The notes under the pieces: generated by a model | Databases searched by the model: none | Seen by the model: only the letters and a program-made list of their open reading frames with translations | What the model was told of the DNA's origin: nothing | Made by a program: the position numbers and the translations under genes | Source of the DNA: Bacteroidales bacterium | GTDB lineage: Bacteria; Bacteroidota; Bacteroidia; Bacteroidales; UBA12481 | Direction: 5' to 3' | NCBI GenBank assembly: GCA_028707745.1 | Contig: JAQWAJ010000174.1 | Coordinates: 1 to 5,086 of the forward strand | Length of the DNA: 5,086 nt | Part shown: positions 1-5,086 of the stretch, one piece after another | How the letters are laid out: each line of letters begins with the position of its first letter | Position numbering within the stretch: position 1 is the first letter of the stretch

Positions 1-2
1 CT

Positions 3-1694
3 TCGATCAATCACGAAGGCTATCAGGTTGAAATGGAAGTACCCTTCAAAAGCCTGCGCTACCCGAAGAAAGATCCGGTAACGATGGGCTTTATTTTCGA
101 ACGGAGGATCCAGCGGATGTCGCAACACTCCACTTGCCCTCCCCTGCAATCGAATCAGGGCATGAATTTTATTACCCAGACAGTTGGTTACACCTTTGAG
201 GGTATTAAACATTATACCCTGCTGGAACTTCTGCCTGCCATAACCTATTCTCATAAACAAACCCATGAAAACGGCGTGTTTGGCACAACCACGAATAAAC
301 CCTCAGTCGGGCTGACCGGAACCGTCGGGATAACATCACAGTTGATACTCGATATGGCAGTCAATCCTGATTTCAGTCAGGTTGAATCAGATGCCGGTCA
401 GATATCTGAAAACCAGCGTTATGCTCTCTATTATTCTGAAAAGAGACCGTTTTTTCAGGAAGGAAAAGGGATCTTTGAAATTGCCGGCACCAACGAAGGC
501 AGCTTTTTCCAGCAGGCATTCCATACGAGGCAGATCATCAATCCTTTGGCCGGAATGAAGCTGACCGGTAAAGTTTCAGGGCACGATCGGATTGGATTTT
601 TATATGCGCTCGACGATCCGCTGGGAGGCACAGCGGTCGATTCCACCAGTAGCTATATAAACTATGCCATTGCCAGGTTACATCATGCGTTTAATGATGA
701 CTCCTACATTGGCGCGATAGGAACATTCAGGGAAGGAACAGATACATACAACCGGGTTGGCGGGCTGGATGGCCGCTGGAGATTGGCTCCATCAACAGCT
801 ATTGAATTTAATGCTCTGGCATCGGGTACGAAAAATGAACCAGGAGCTAAAGGTTTGACCGACTGGCTAGGTACCTTAAAGGCCATGAGAAGCACCAACC
901 GGCTGTCAGGCACAGTGCAATTACAGCATGTGGGCACCGATTTCATGACTCAATCCGGATTTCTGACCCGCTCAGGCATGAACAGTCTGACCACCGAACT
1001 GGAGTACGCTTTCTTTGGCAAAGGAGGCTTTTTCGGCAGGATTGCACCCTACTTTACCGGTTTTGTTAACCAGGATATTAATTCGGGCATTTGGGAACGA
1101 GATGGTGCTTTCGGTTTATCCCTTACAGGCAAACGATCCACTCAGATCAGTTTCTTTGTAAATCCCTGTGACGAAGTCTATTTGAGCCAGCGGTTCAATA
1201 CTTCGGGGGTCATTCTGAACGCGAGCTCGCAGTTGTTTCAGCGTCTCCGGATACAATCTCAATTTAAATCAGGATACCGTACCCGCTATGTAGATAATCC
1301 CTATACCGGCTTTGGCAATACGGCAATTATTAGTTTGAATTATCAGCCGGTAAAGAAATTTCAATCTGATTTAACCCTCAGTTATTCAGATTTTTATCAG
1401 ATCGATCCATCTGTTTGTGAGTTTAAATACCTGATCGTCAGAAGCAAAAACACCTATCAGTTGACGTCGAAGTTGTTTGTGAGAGGCATTGTGGAATACA
1501 ATTCATTCGAGAAGGATCTTTCAACCGACTTTCTGGTCTCGTTTACCTATATCCCGGGAACCGTGGTTCATGTGGGATACGGATCGCTCTATCAGAAACA
1601 GGTTTGGAACGGCCATGAATATCAGCCTGGCACCGACTATCTCGAAACGATCAGGGGATTTTTCTTTAAGGCAAGTTATCTATGGAGAAACTGA
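3..1694 (+). CDS. DUF5916 family outer-membrane beta-barrel protein (5'-truncated by window edge)
   Basis: The reading frame is open from the left edge (first full codon at 3) with no stop, so the true start lies outside the window; the first ATG at 33 is internal. The opening residues (GYQVEMEVPFKSLRYP, then a GFIFERRI segment) look like the end of the CBM9-like N-terminal domain that precedes DUF5916. The family's best-conserved block is at about 363-479: NPDFSQVESDAGQ followed by a SEKRPFFQEG segment. The rest is alternating amphipathic strands rich in Tyr, Phe, Gly and Ser, as expected for an outer-membrane barrel. A second family block lies at about 1521-1592 (STDFLVSFTYIPGTVVHVGY), and the protein ends in FFKASYLWRN, a natural barrel C-terminus. 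About 563 residues are visible; full family members are usually some 700-850. The function of DUF5916 proteins is not settled; a role in surface carbohydrate binding or transport is inferred from the attached CBM9-like domain. The signal peptide would be upstream and is not visible. The gene ends at a strong terminator. Confidence 0.9.
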   Translation, partial: SINHEGYQVEMEVPFKSLRYPKKDPVTMGFIFERRIQRMSQHSTCPPLQSNQGMNFITQTVGYTFEGIKHYTLLELLPAITYSHKQTHENGVFGTTTNKPSVGLTGTVGITSQLILDMAVNPDFSQVESDAGQISENQRYALYYSEKRPFFQEGKGIFEIAGTNEGSFFQQAFHTRQIINPLAGMKLTGKVSGHDRIGFLYALDDPLGGTAVDSTSSYINYAIARLHHAFNDDSYIGAIGTFREGTDTYNRVGGLDGRWRLAPSTAIEFNALASGTKNEPGAKGLTDWLGTLKAMRSTNRLSGTVQLQHVGTDFMTQSGFLTRSGMNSLTTELEYAFFGKGGFFGRIAPYFTGFVNQDINSGIWERDGAFGLSLTGKRSTQISFFVNPCDEVYLSQRFNTSGVILNASSQLFQRLRIQSQFKSGYRTRYVDNPYTGFGNTAIISLNYQPVKKFQSDLTLSYSDFYQIDPSVCEFKYLIVRSKNTYQLTSKLFVRGIVEYNSFEKDLSTDFLVSFTYIPGTVVHVGYGSLYQKQVWNGHEYQPGTDYLETIRGFFFKASYLWRN

Positions 1695-1703
1695 TATCCT
1701 GAA

Positions 1704-1737
1704 AACAAGAAAGCCGGATAAACCGGCTTTTCTTGTT
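1704..1737. terminator. Bidirectional intrinsic terminator between convergent genes
   Basis: The left arm AACAAGAAAGCCGG (1704-1717) and right arm CCGGCTTTTCTTGTT (1723-1737) are reverse complements apart from one extra T in the right arm, around a five-base loop ATAAA. The GC-rich core GCCGG/CCGGC is flanked by an A-rich run on the left and a T-rich run on the right, so the hairpin can stop transcription from either direction. It lies 9 bases after the stop of the DUF5916 gene and 16 bases beyond the stop of the convergent HTH gene, so it fits as the shared terminator of both. Confidence 0.88.
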
Positions 1738-1753
1738 CCATTGCATGCTCTCA

Positions 1754-2020
1754 CTAACTGGTTTGTTTCTTAAGAATGCTGATCAGATCGATCGGCTTTT
1801 CCTTCAAAACATTATTATCCGGTGAATACTCGAGCAAATCGGCAGGTTGGCAACGCAACGTCTCGCACAAAGCCTCCAGCGTTGAAAACCTGATTGCTCT
1901 CGCCTTCCCTCTTTTCAGATTGGAAAGGTTCGCCTGGGTAATGTTCACCTTGCCAGACAGCTCATTCAGACTGATCCGGCGTATGGCCATAATAATCTCC
2001 AATTTAGATTGAATTGGCAT
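1754..2020 (-). CDS. Small Cro/C1 (XRE)-type helix-turn-helix transcriptional regulator
   Basis: This 88-residue protein is almost entirely one DNA-binding domain. By sequence pattern, helix 1 covers about residues 4-14, helix 2 about 17-24 (SLNELSGKV), the recognition helix about 28-37 (TQANLSNLKRG), and helices 4 and 5 about 45-64 (FSTLEALCETLRCQPADLLEY). The run KARAIRFSTLEALC followed by CQPADLLEY is typical of the small HTH_26/YozG-like group of one-domain regulators. A polar tail (about 68-88) follows, with no sensor or catalytic domain. The start at 2020 is preferred because the next in-frame ATG (residue 11) would remove helix 1. No good Shine-Dalgarno sequence is seen. The gene converges on the DUF5916 gene and diverges from the methionine sulfoxide reductase gene, so it may control the shared 180-base region and itself. 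From recall, relatives often sit beside a DUF2975 membrane-protein gene; none is present here. The DNA target is unknown, and an antitoxin role is unlikely as no toxin gene is adjacent. Confidence 0.85.
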   Translation of the reverse strand: MPIQSKLEIIMAIRRISLNELSGKVNITQANLSNLKRGKARAIRFSTLEALCETLRCQPADLLEYSPDNNVLKEKPIDLISILKKQTS

Positions 2021-2051
2021 AGGTTCAAAAAATCACGGACATCTCCGCGGT

Positions 2052-2057
2052 ATTATA
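2052..2057 (-). promoter_or_regulatory. Possible -10 element for the HTH regulator gene
   Basis: Read on the minus strand this is a perfect TATAAT, 31 bases upstream of the regulator's start codon. A TTGTAC lies 19 bases further upstream and a TTTG 15 bases upstream, neither at an ideal distance. Bacteroidota housekeeping promoters usually look like TTTG / TAnnTTTG rather than TATAAT, so this is a weak call based on position and one motif. Confidence 0.25.
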
Positions 2058-2126
2058 GAAAGGTTAAAGTCTCAAAGTACAATCAGAATCTTTTCTCTCC
2101 AGATTCCAATTCAAATATATATTATA

Positions 2127-2157
2127 TTTATCGTTTATCAAATTTATTTTATCGTTT
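2127..2157. repeat. Direct repeat TTTATCGTTT, two copies 21 bases apart
   Basis: Identical 10-base copies occupy 2127-2136 and 2148-2157. The start-to-start distance of 21 bases is about two turns of the DNA helix, so both copies face the same side, an arrangement often seen in operators. The second copy overlaps an inverted repeat, TATCG-TTTTT-CGATA (2150-2164). They lie 44-74 bases upstream of the reductase start codon. The region is so AT-rich that chance cannot be excluded, but the CG-containing centre of the repeat stands out from its surroundings. Confidence 0.4.
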
Positions 2158-2200
2158 TTCGATATTTTTATGTAAATAATTCTTAACTACTTTTATCTGC

Positions 2201-2656
2201 ATGAATAAAGTTGCCCGATACACCCGATTATATCAGCAGATCTCCGGACTGATGCATAAATGTGATGACCGGCAAGCCAGGATGGCTACCGTTTGTGCCG
2301 TTTTACATCATAAGATGCAGGATTTTTTCTGGACAGGTTTTTATTTACTACAGAACGATCGGCTGATTGTTTCTACCTATCAGGGACCAGTAGCCTGTAT
2401 GGAACTTATAAAAGATCAGGGAGTTTGCTGGGCTGGTATCAGATCGGGTCATCCGGTTATCGTTCCGGATGTTCATCAGTTCGAAGGGCATATTGCCTGC
2501 GATTCGCGTTCAAAATCAGAAATTGTTGTTCCATTCAAGGATGAAGAAGGAGTGATTATTGGGGCATTAGACGTTGATAGCAAAATTCTTAACTCCTTTG
2601 ATGAAACAGATTCAGAATGGCTCGGAAAAATTATCAGCCTGATAATCAACGGCTAA
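2201..2656 (+). CDS. msrC: Free methionine-(R)-sulfoxide reductase (GAF-fold, fRMsr/YebR type)
   Basis: The enzyme reduces free (not protein-bound) L-methionine-(R)-sulfoxide to methionine in the cytoplasm, with reducing power usually from thioredoxin; it serves oxidative-stress repair and methionine salvage. This 151-residue protein is a single GAF domain. The three family cysteines are present at Cys66 (QGPVAC), Cys76 (GVC) and Cys100 (GHIAC), with the same 10- and 24-residue spacing as Cys84, Cys94 and Cys118 of E. coli YebR as I recall it. In that enzyme Cys118 is the catalytic residue, which would be Cys100 here. The acidic substrate-binding residues are also visible: Glu107 in SEIVVP, and Asp124 and Asp126 in LDVDS. 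The start at 2201 leaves a shorter N-terminus than E. coli (165 residues), but the whole domain is covered. There is no signal peptide and no clear Shine-Dalgarno sequence. Residue 77 after Cys76 is Trp where many homologues have Gly. The neighbouring divergent HTH gene is a candidate regulator. Identification is strong; the symbol follows the E. coli naming. Confidence 0.92.
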   Translation: MNKVARYTRLYQQISGLMHKCDDRQARMATVCAVLHHKMQDFFWTGFYLLQNDRLIVSTYQGPVACMELIKDQGVCWAGIRSGHPVIVPDVHQFEGHIACDSRSKSEIVVPFKDEEGVIIGALDVDSKILNSFDETDSEWLGKIISLIING

Positions 2657-2665
2657 CAAAATCAA

Positions 2666-2694
2666 TTTGGTTTAAATGGATTTTAGTAATTTCG
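2666..2694 (+). promoter_or_regulatory. Bacteroidota-type promoter for the DUF4301-aroE unit
   Basis: A TTTG -33 element (2666-2669) is followed after 17 bases by TAATTTCG (2687-2694), which differs at one position from the Bacteroidota -7 consensus TAnnTTTG. The spacing is within the usual range for the phylum's primary sigma factor. Transcription would begin around 2700, giving a leader of roughly 20 bases that includes the ribosome binding site. This suggests DUF4301-aroE is transcribed independently of the reductase gene, although no terminator is visible between them and readthrough is possible. Confidence 0.5.
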
Positions 2695-2706
2695 TCTCTT
2701 AAACTG

Positions 2707-2713
2707 AAGGGAA
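2707..2713 (+). promoter_or_regulatory. Ribosome binding site of the DUF4301 gene
   Basis: AAGGGAA ends 7 bases before the ATG at 2721 and is a fair Shine-Dalgarno match at normal spacing. It supports 2721 as the start of the DUF4301 protein and contrasts with the reductase gene, which has none. Confidence 0.55.
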
Positions 2714-2720
2714 TATCAAT

Positions 2721-4289
2721 ATGGGATCACAACTTACTTCTGAAGACAAAGAGCAGATTACTGCCAGAGGCATGAAAACCGCTGATGTTGAGAAACAAAT
2801 ACACAATTTTCGAACCGGATTTCCACCCATTTCACTGATTGCTCCGGCAACGGTTAAACATGGCATTCATCAGGTTGGGCAGAAAAGAATTGAAGAGCTT
2901 GTGGAATTGTACCGGTTGTATGCTCAGAGCCATCAGGTCGTTAAGTTTGTTCCGGCTTCAGGTGCTGCTTCTCGAATGTTTAAAAACTTGTATGAATTCC
3001 GTACATCCTACCGTGGAACCAGCGAAGATCAGCTGGAGGTTTTAAAGGACCGCGGGCCTGATTCGGTCTATTACTTTTTTGAGCATATTCAGGAGTTCTC
3101 TTTTTTCCCGACGTTGCTCGATGCACTTGAAAAGAGGGGGCTCGACTTTGACACGATCATGCAGGAGAGCCGTTATGAAAAAATTCTGAACACGATGCTG
3201 ACCGATCGCGGGCTGGAGTTTGGAAATCTTCCCAAGGCACTCATCCCTTTCCATTCGTATGGCGAGGAGTTCCGAACCGCATTCGCGGAACATCTGGCAG
3301 AAGGAGCCGTTTATGCAGCTTCCTCAGGCAACGATTGTCACATTCATTTCACCGCGCTTCCGCAACATGTGGATCTCCTGGAAGCCCATTTTCAGGAAAT
3401 CAGGGAAAAATACGAGAAAAGATACGGCGTAAAATATCATATCACCTACAGCATTCAACACCCTTCTACGGATATGATTGCTGTGGATATGGACAATAAT
3501 CCGGTCAGGGATGAAAATGATAAACTTGTGTTCAGACCGGGCGGACATGGTTCATTGTTACAGAACCTAGGTAAAATCGAGGCAGATCTGATCATCATCA
3601 AAAACATCGATAATGTTTGTCATGATCATTTCAAACAGGACACCTACCTGTACAAGAAAGTTTTATCAGGCTACCTGATTGCCTTGCAGGATCAAATGTT
3701 TGCCTTCATGAACGGGCTCGAAAACCCGACTCAGTCTTCGATGAAGGTGATCGACAGTATGTGGTCGTTTGTTGAAAGCAAATTGAATGTCATCCCCCCG
3801 GCCGAAAGTGAAAAATGGAAGAAGGAGGAGAAGGTTGAATATCTGAAAAAGAAACTCAACCGGCCGATTCGTGTTTGCGGCATGGTTGAGAATGAAGGCG
3901 AACCCGGAGGAGGTCCATTCTGGGTTAAAAACAGCGATGGATCAACCAGTCTGCAGATTGTCGAGGCTTCACAGATCAATCGCAAAAATCCGGAGCAGGA
4001 GACGATCCTTCAAAACTCAACCCATTTCAATCCTGTCGACCTGGTTTGCTCCACACGGAACTATCTTGGGAAAGCGTTCAATCTGCCGGATTTTGTGGAT
4101 CCGGCAACTGGTTTTATCACCGAGAAATCTCTGAACGGCAAAGCCATTAAAGCTCAGGAACTTCCGGGATTATGGAACGGATCAATGTCAGACTGGAATA
4201 CGGTTTTTGTTGAAGTACCACTCACTACATTCAATCCTGTTAAGATTATAAACGATCTGCTTCGACCGGAGCACCGGGAGTTTCAATAG
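2721..4289 (+). CDS. DUF4301 family protein, possible nucleotidyltransferase-like enzyme
   Basis: This 522-residue, apparently full-length protein matches the DUF4301 family as I know it from Bacteroidota. It has no signal peptide or membrane segment and is probably cytoplasmic. Conserved-looking blocks in order are FVPASGAASRMFK (76-88), LPKALIPFHSYGEEF (170-184), HIHFTALPQH (207-216), FRPGGHGSLLQNL (271-283), IIIKNIDNV (291-299), CGMVENEGEPGGGPFW (386-401) and STHFNPVDLVC (433-443). The first five resemble, in the same order, the nucleotide-binding loop, PKxLxP segment, GHG segment and metal/sugar-binding NxDN segment of GT-A-fold sugar nucleotidyltransferases such as the UDP-sugar pyrophosphorylases. 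That points to a sugar-phosphate nucleotidyltransferase-like fold, but the substrate is unknown and this part is inference. A charged, Lys/Glu-rich stretch (about 362-378) separates the two halves. The start is supported by a ribosome binding site and a promoter. The stop codon is 3 bases before aroE, so the two are probably one operon; nothing in aromatic amino acid synthesis obviously needs this activity. Confidence 0.85.
   Translation: MGSQLTSEDKEQITARGMKTADVEKQIHNFRTGFPPISLIAPATVKHGIHQVGQKRIEELVELYRLYAQSHQVVKFVPASGAASRMFKNLYEFRTSYRGTSEDQLEVLKDRGPDSVYYFFEHIQEFSFFPTLLDALEKRGLDFDTIMQESRYEKILNTMLTDRGLEFGNLPKALIPFHSYGEEFRTAFAEHLAEGAVYAASSGNDCHIHFTALPQHVDLLEAHFQEIREKYEKRYGVKYHITYSIQHPSTDMIAVDMDNNPVRDENDKLVFRPGGHGSLLQNLGKIEADLIIIKNIDNVCHDHFKQDTYLYKKVLSGYLIALQDQMFAFMNGLENPTQSSMKVIDSMWSFVESKLNVIPPAESEKWKKEEKVEYLKKKLNRPIRVCGMVENEGEPGGGPFWVKNSDGSTSLQIVEASQINRKNPEQETILQNSTHFNPVDLVCSTRNYLGKAFNLPDFVDPATGFITEKSLNGKAIKAQELPGLWNGSMSDWNTVFVEVPLTTFNPVKIINDLLRPEHREFQ
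4276..4280 (+). promoter_or_regulatory. Ribosome binding site of aroE inside the end of the DUF4301 gene
   Basis: GGGAG lies within the last codons of the DUF4301 gene, 12 bases before the aroE ATG, slightly further away than ideal. Ribosomes ending translation at 4289 would be placed right on the aroE start at 4293, so translational coupling is likely. Confidence 0.4.
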
Positions 4290-4292
4290 ATT

Positions 4293-5051
4293 ATGGCAAT
4301 CCTAAAGAAGTTCGGGTTAATCGGCTACCCTCTCGGACATTCCTATTCGAAGGGTCATTTTGCCCGCAAATTCGAGCGGGAAGGACTCGCGTGCAGTTAC
4401 GAGAACTTTGCTATTCCTGCAGTAGAACTCGTAAAAGAGGTGATCAGTGAAAACGCGAATCTCTTCGGGCTGAACGTCACCATTCCATACAAGCAAACCG
4501 TCATGGGTTTTCTCGATGAACTTGACCCGATTGCCAGGGAAATAGGGGCCGTAAATGCGATCAAAATCACCCGGACCGGGGACCGTTGTATCTTGAAGGG
4601 TTACAATACTGATGTTATTGGATTCAGCAGAAGTTTTGGCCGATGGCCGATCAACAAAAACATGAAGGCTTTGGTTTTAGGTTCAGGCGGCGCTTCGCTG
4701 GCCATCAGATATTCACTCAAACAGATGGGCATCCGTTTTTTAAACATCGCCCGAAAAGTATCCGACGACAGTATTACTTTTGAAGAGATTACTGAAAAGA
4801 TTGCTGCTGACTACCTGATCTGGATCAATTGCACTCCTGTCGGGATGTTTCCCCAAATCAGCGAAACACTTCCCCTCCCTTACCATTTATTAACGACGGA
4901 ACATTTCCTGTACGATTTGGTTTATAATCCGGAGATTACCGGTTTTATCAAACAGGGGATGAATGCCGGAGCCGCTGTTATGAATGGAAGTGCAATGTTA
5001 TATGAGCAGGCCGAAGCTTCGTGGGAAATCTGGATGCGAAAAACCGATTAA
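4293..5051 (+). CDS. aroE: Shikimate dehydrogenase (NADP+)
   Basis: AroE reversibly reduces 3-dehydroshikimate to shikimate with NADPH, the fourth step of the shikimate pathway to chorismate, in the cytoplasm. The 252-residue protein has both expected domains. The N-terminal substrate domain shows GLIGYPLGHSYS (8-19; serines 17 and 19 bind shikimate), NVTIPYK (61-67) with catalytic Lys67, AVNAI (86-90) with Asn88, and GYNTDVIGF (103-111) with catalytic Asp107. The nucleotide domain starts with VLGSGGAS (128-135), a GxGGAS loop. It continues with NIARK (151-155), where Arg154 may hold the NADP 2'-phosphate in place of the NRT motif of E. coli, then NCTPVGM (179-185), YDLVYNPEIT (207-216), and NGSAMLYEQA (231-240) with Gln239 matching the substrate-binding Gln near the C-terminus of E. 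coli AroE. It is somewhat shorter than E. coli AroE (about 272 residues), as is usual for Bacteroidota. It follows DUF4301 by 3 bases. No other aro gene is visible, and no key residue is missing. Confidence 0.96.
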   Translation: MAILKKFGLIGYPLGHSYSKGHFARKFEREGLACSYENFAIPAVELVKEVISENANLFGLNVTIPYKQTVMGFLDELDPIAREIGAVNAIKITRTGDRCILKGYNTDVIGFSRSFGRWPINKNMKALVLGSGGASLAIRYSLKQMGIRFLNIARKVSDDSITFEEITEKIAADYLIWINCTPVGMFPQISETLPLPYHLLTTEHFLYDLVYNPEITGFIKQGMNAGAAVMNGSAMLYEQAEASWEIWMRKTD

Positions 5052-5086
5052 CCAACCCTGAACCAATCTGAAAAAGGATATCTGGG
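5052..5086 (+). other. Non-coding tail, possible leader of a following gene
   Basis: These 35 bases after the aroE stop contain no hairpin terminator. AAAGGA at 5073-5078 resembles a Shine-Dalgarno sequence at a distance that would suit a start codon just beyond the window edge, so the operon may continue. The evidence is only this short motif. Confidence 0.25.

Larger units (their letters stand above)
2021..2200. promoter_or_regulatory. Divergent AT-rich intergenic control region
   Basis: These 180 bases separate two divergently read genes and must hold promoters for both. The half nearest the reductase gene (about 2107-2195) is extremely AT-rich. It contains a direct repeat TTTATCGTTT (2127-2136 and 2148-2157), a short inverted repeat TATCG-TTTTT-CGATA (2150-2164), and a separate inverted repeat GAATCT (2086-2091) / AGATTC (2101-2106). 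I see no open reading frame or RNA gene in it. No convincing promoter for the reductase gene could be chosen; TACTTTTA at about 2188-2195 is the nearest thing to a Bacteroidota -7 box, and it would leave almost no leader. Confidence 0.55.

Noticed and set aside
455..946. Minus-strand open frames of 63 and 80 codons inside the DUF5916 gene
   Set aside because: They lie fully inside a well-supported coding frame, show no recognisable domain, and are shadow frames.
1489..1773. Plus-strand 94-codon frame overlapping the end of the DUF5916 gene and the terminator
   Set aside because: It is out of frame with the conserved barrel C-terminus, runs through the terminator hairpin, and has no recognisable composition or start signal.
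1776..2012. Plus-strand 78-codon frame opposite the HTH gene
   Set aside because: It is the complement of a clearly recognisable HTH domain and carries no motif of its own.
2036..2051. Small inverted repeat CGGA-CATC-TCCG next to the palindrome CCGCGG in the leader of the HTH gene
   Set aside because: The stem is only 4 bases and there is no T-run or conserved riboswitch-like context, so it is probably chance.
1754..2656. Toxin-antitoxin module formed by the small HTH protein and its neighbour
   Set aside because: The neighbour is a recognisable methionine sulfoxide reductase in divergent orientation, not a co-transcribed toxin.
2839..4134. Several open frames of 68-87 codons on both strands within the DUF4301 gene
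   Set aside because: All are contained in the 522-codon frame with its conserved blocks, and none has a plausible start context or domain.
1..5086. Mobile element, prophage, CRISPR or RNA gene
   Set aside because: No transposase, integrase, terminal repeats, spaced repeat array, tRNA-like cloverleaf or rRNA sequence was seen.

Overview
The window looks like a chromosomal segment of a Bacteroidota (Bacteroidetes) genome. The evidence is a DUF5916-type outer-membrane barrel protein, a DUF4301 protein (a family I know mainly from this phylum), a short AroE of the kind seen in this phylum, weak or absent Shine-Dalgarno sequences on some genes, and a TTTG / TAnnTTTG-like promoter upstream of the DUF4301 gene. 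I cannot place it more precisely. Nothing indicates a phage, insertion sequence, CRISPR array, rRNA or tRNA.

Layout. Positions 3-1694 (+) hold the 3' part of a DUF5916 outer-membrane protein gene whose beginning lies left of the window. A strong bidirectional hairpin terminator (1704-1737) sits in the short gap between it and a convergent gene (1754-2020, -) for an 88-residue Cro/C1-type helix-turn-helix regulator. A 180-base, AT-rich divergent intergenic region (2021-2200) carries repeats that could be operator sites. It is followed by 2201-2656 (+), a GAF-fold free methionine-(R)-sulfoxide reductase with all three family cysteines. A 64-base gap with a recognisable Bacteroidota-type promoter leads to 2721-4289 (+), a DUF4301 protein. 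Three bases after its stop codon comes aroE (4293-5051, +), shikimate dehydrogenase. The last 35 bases are non-coding and may hold the ribosome binding site of a following gene.

How the genes relate. DUF4301 and aroE are tightly packed and very probably co-transcribed and translationally coupled. The HTH gene and the methionine sulfoxide reductase gene are divergent and share a control region, so the regulator may act on itself, on its neighbour, or both; this is inference. The DUF5916 gene is a separate unit ending at the shared terminator.

The most interesting point is in the DUF4301 protein. It carries a set of short motifs, in order, that resemble a sugar-1-phosphate nucleotidyltransferase (a glycine/serine-rich loop ending in SRM, a PKALIP segment, a GGHG segment and a NIDN segment), although the family is named only as a domain of unknown function. 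Otherwise this appears to be ordinary core-genome sequence, and I do not see a clear novel multi-gene system.
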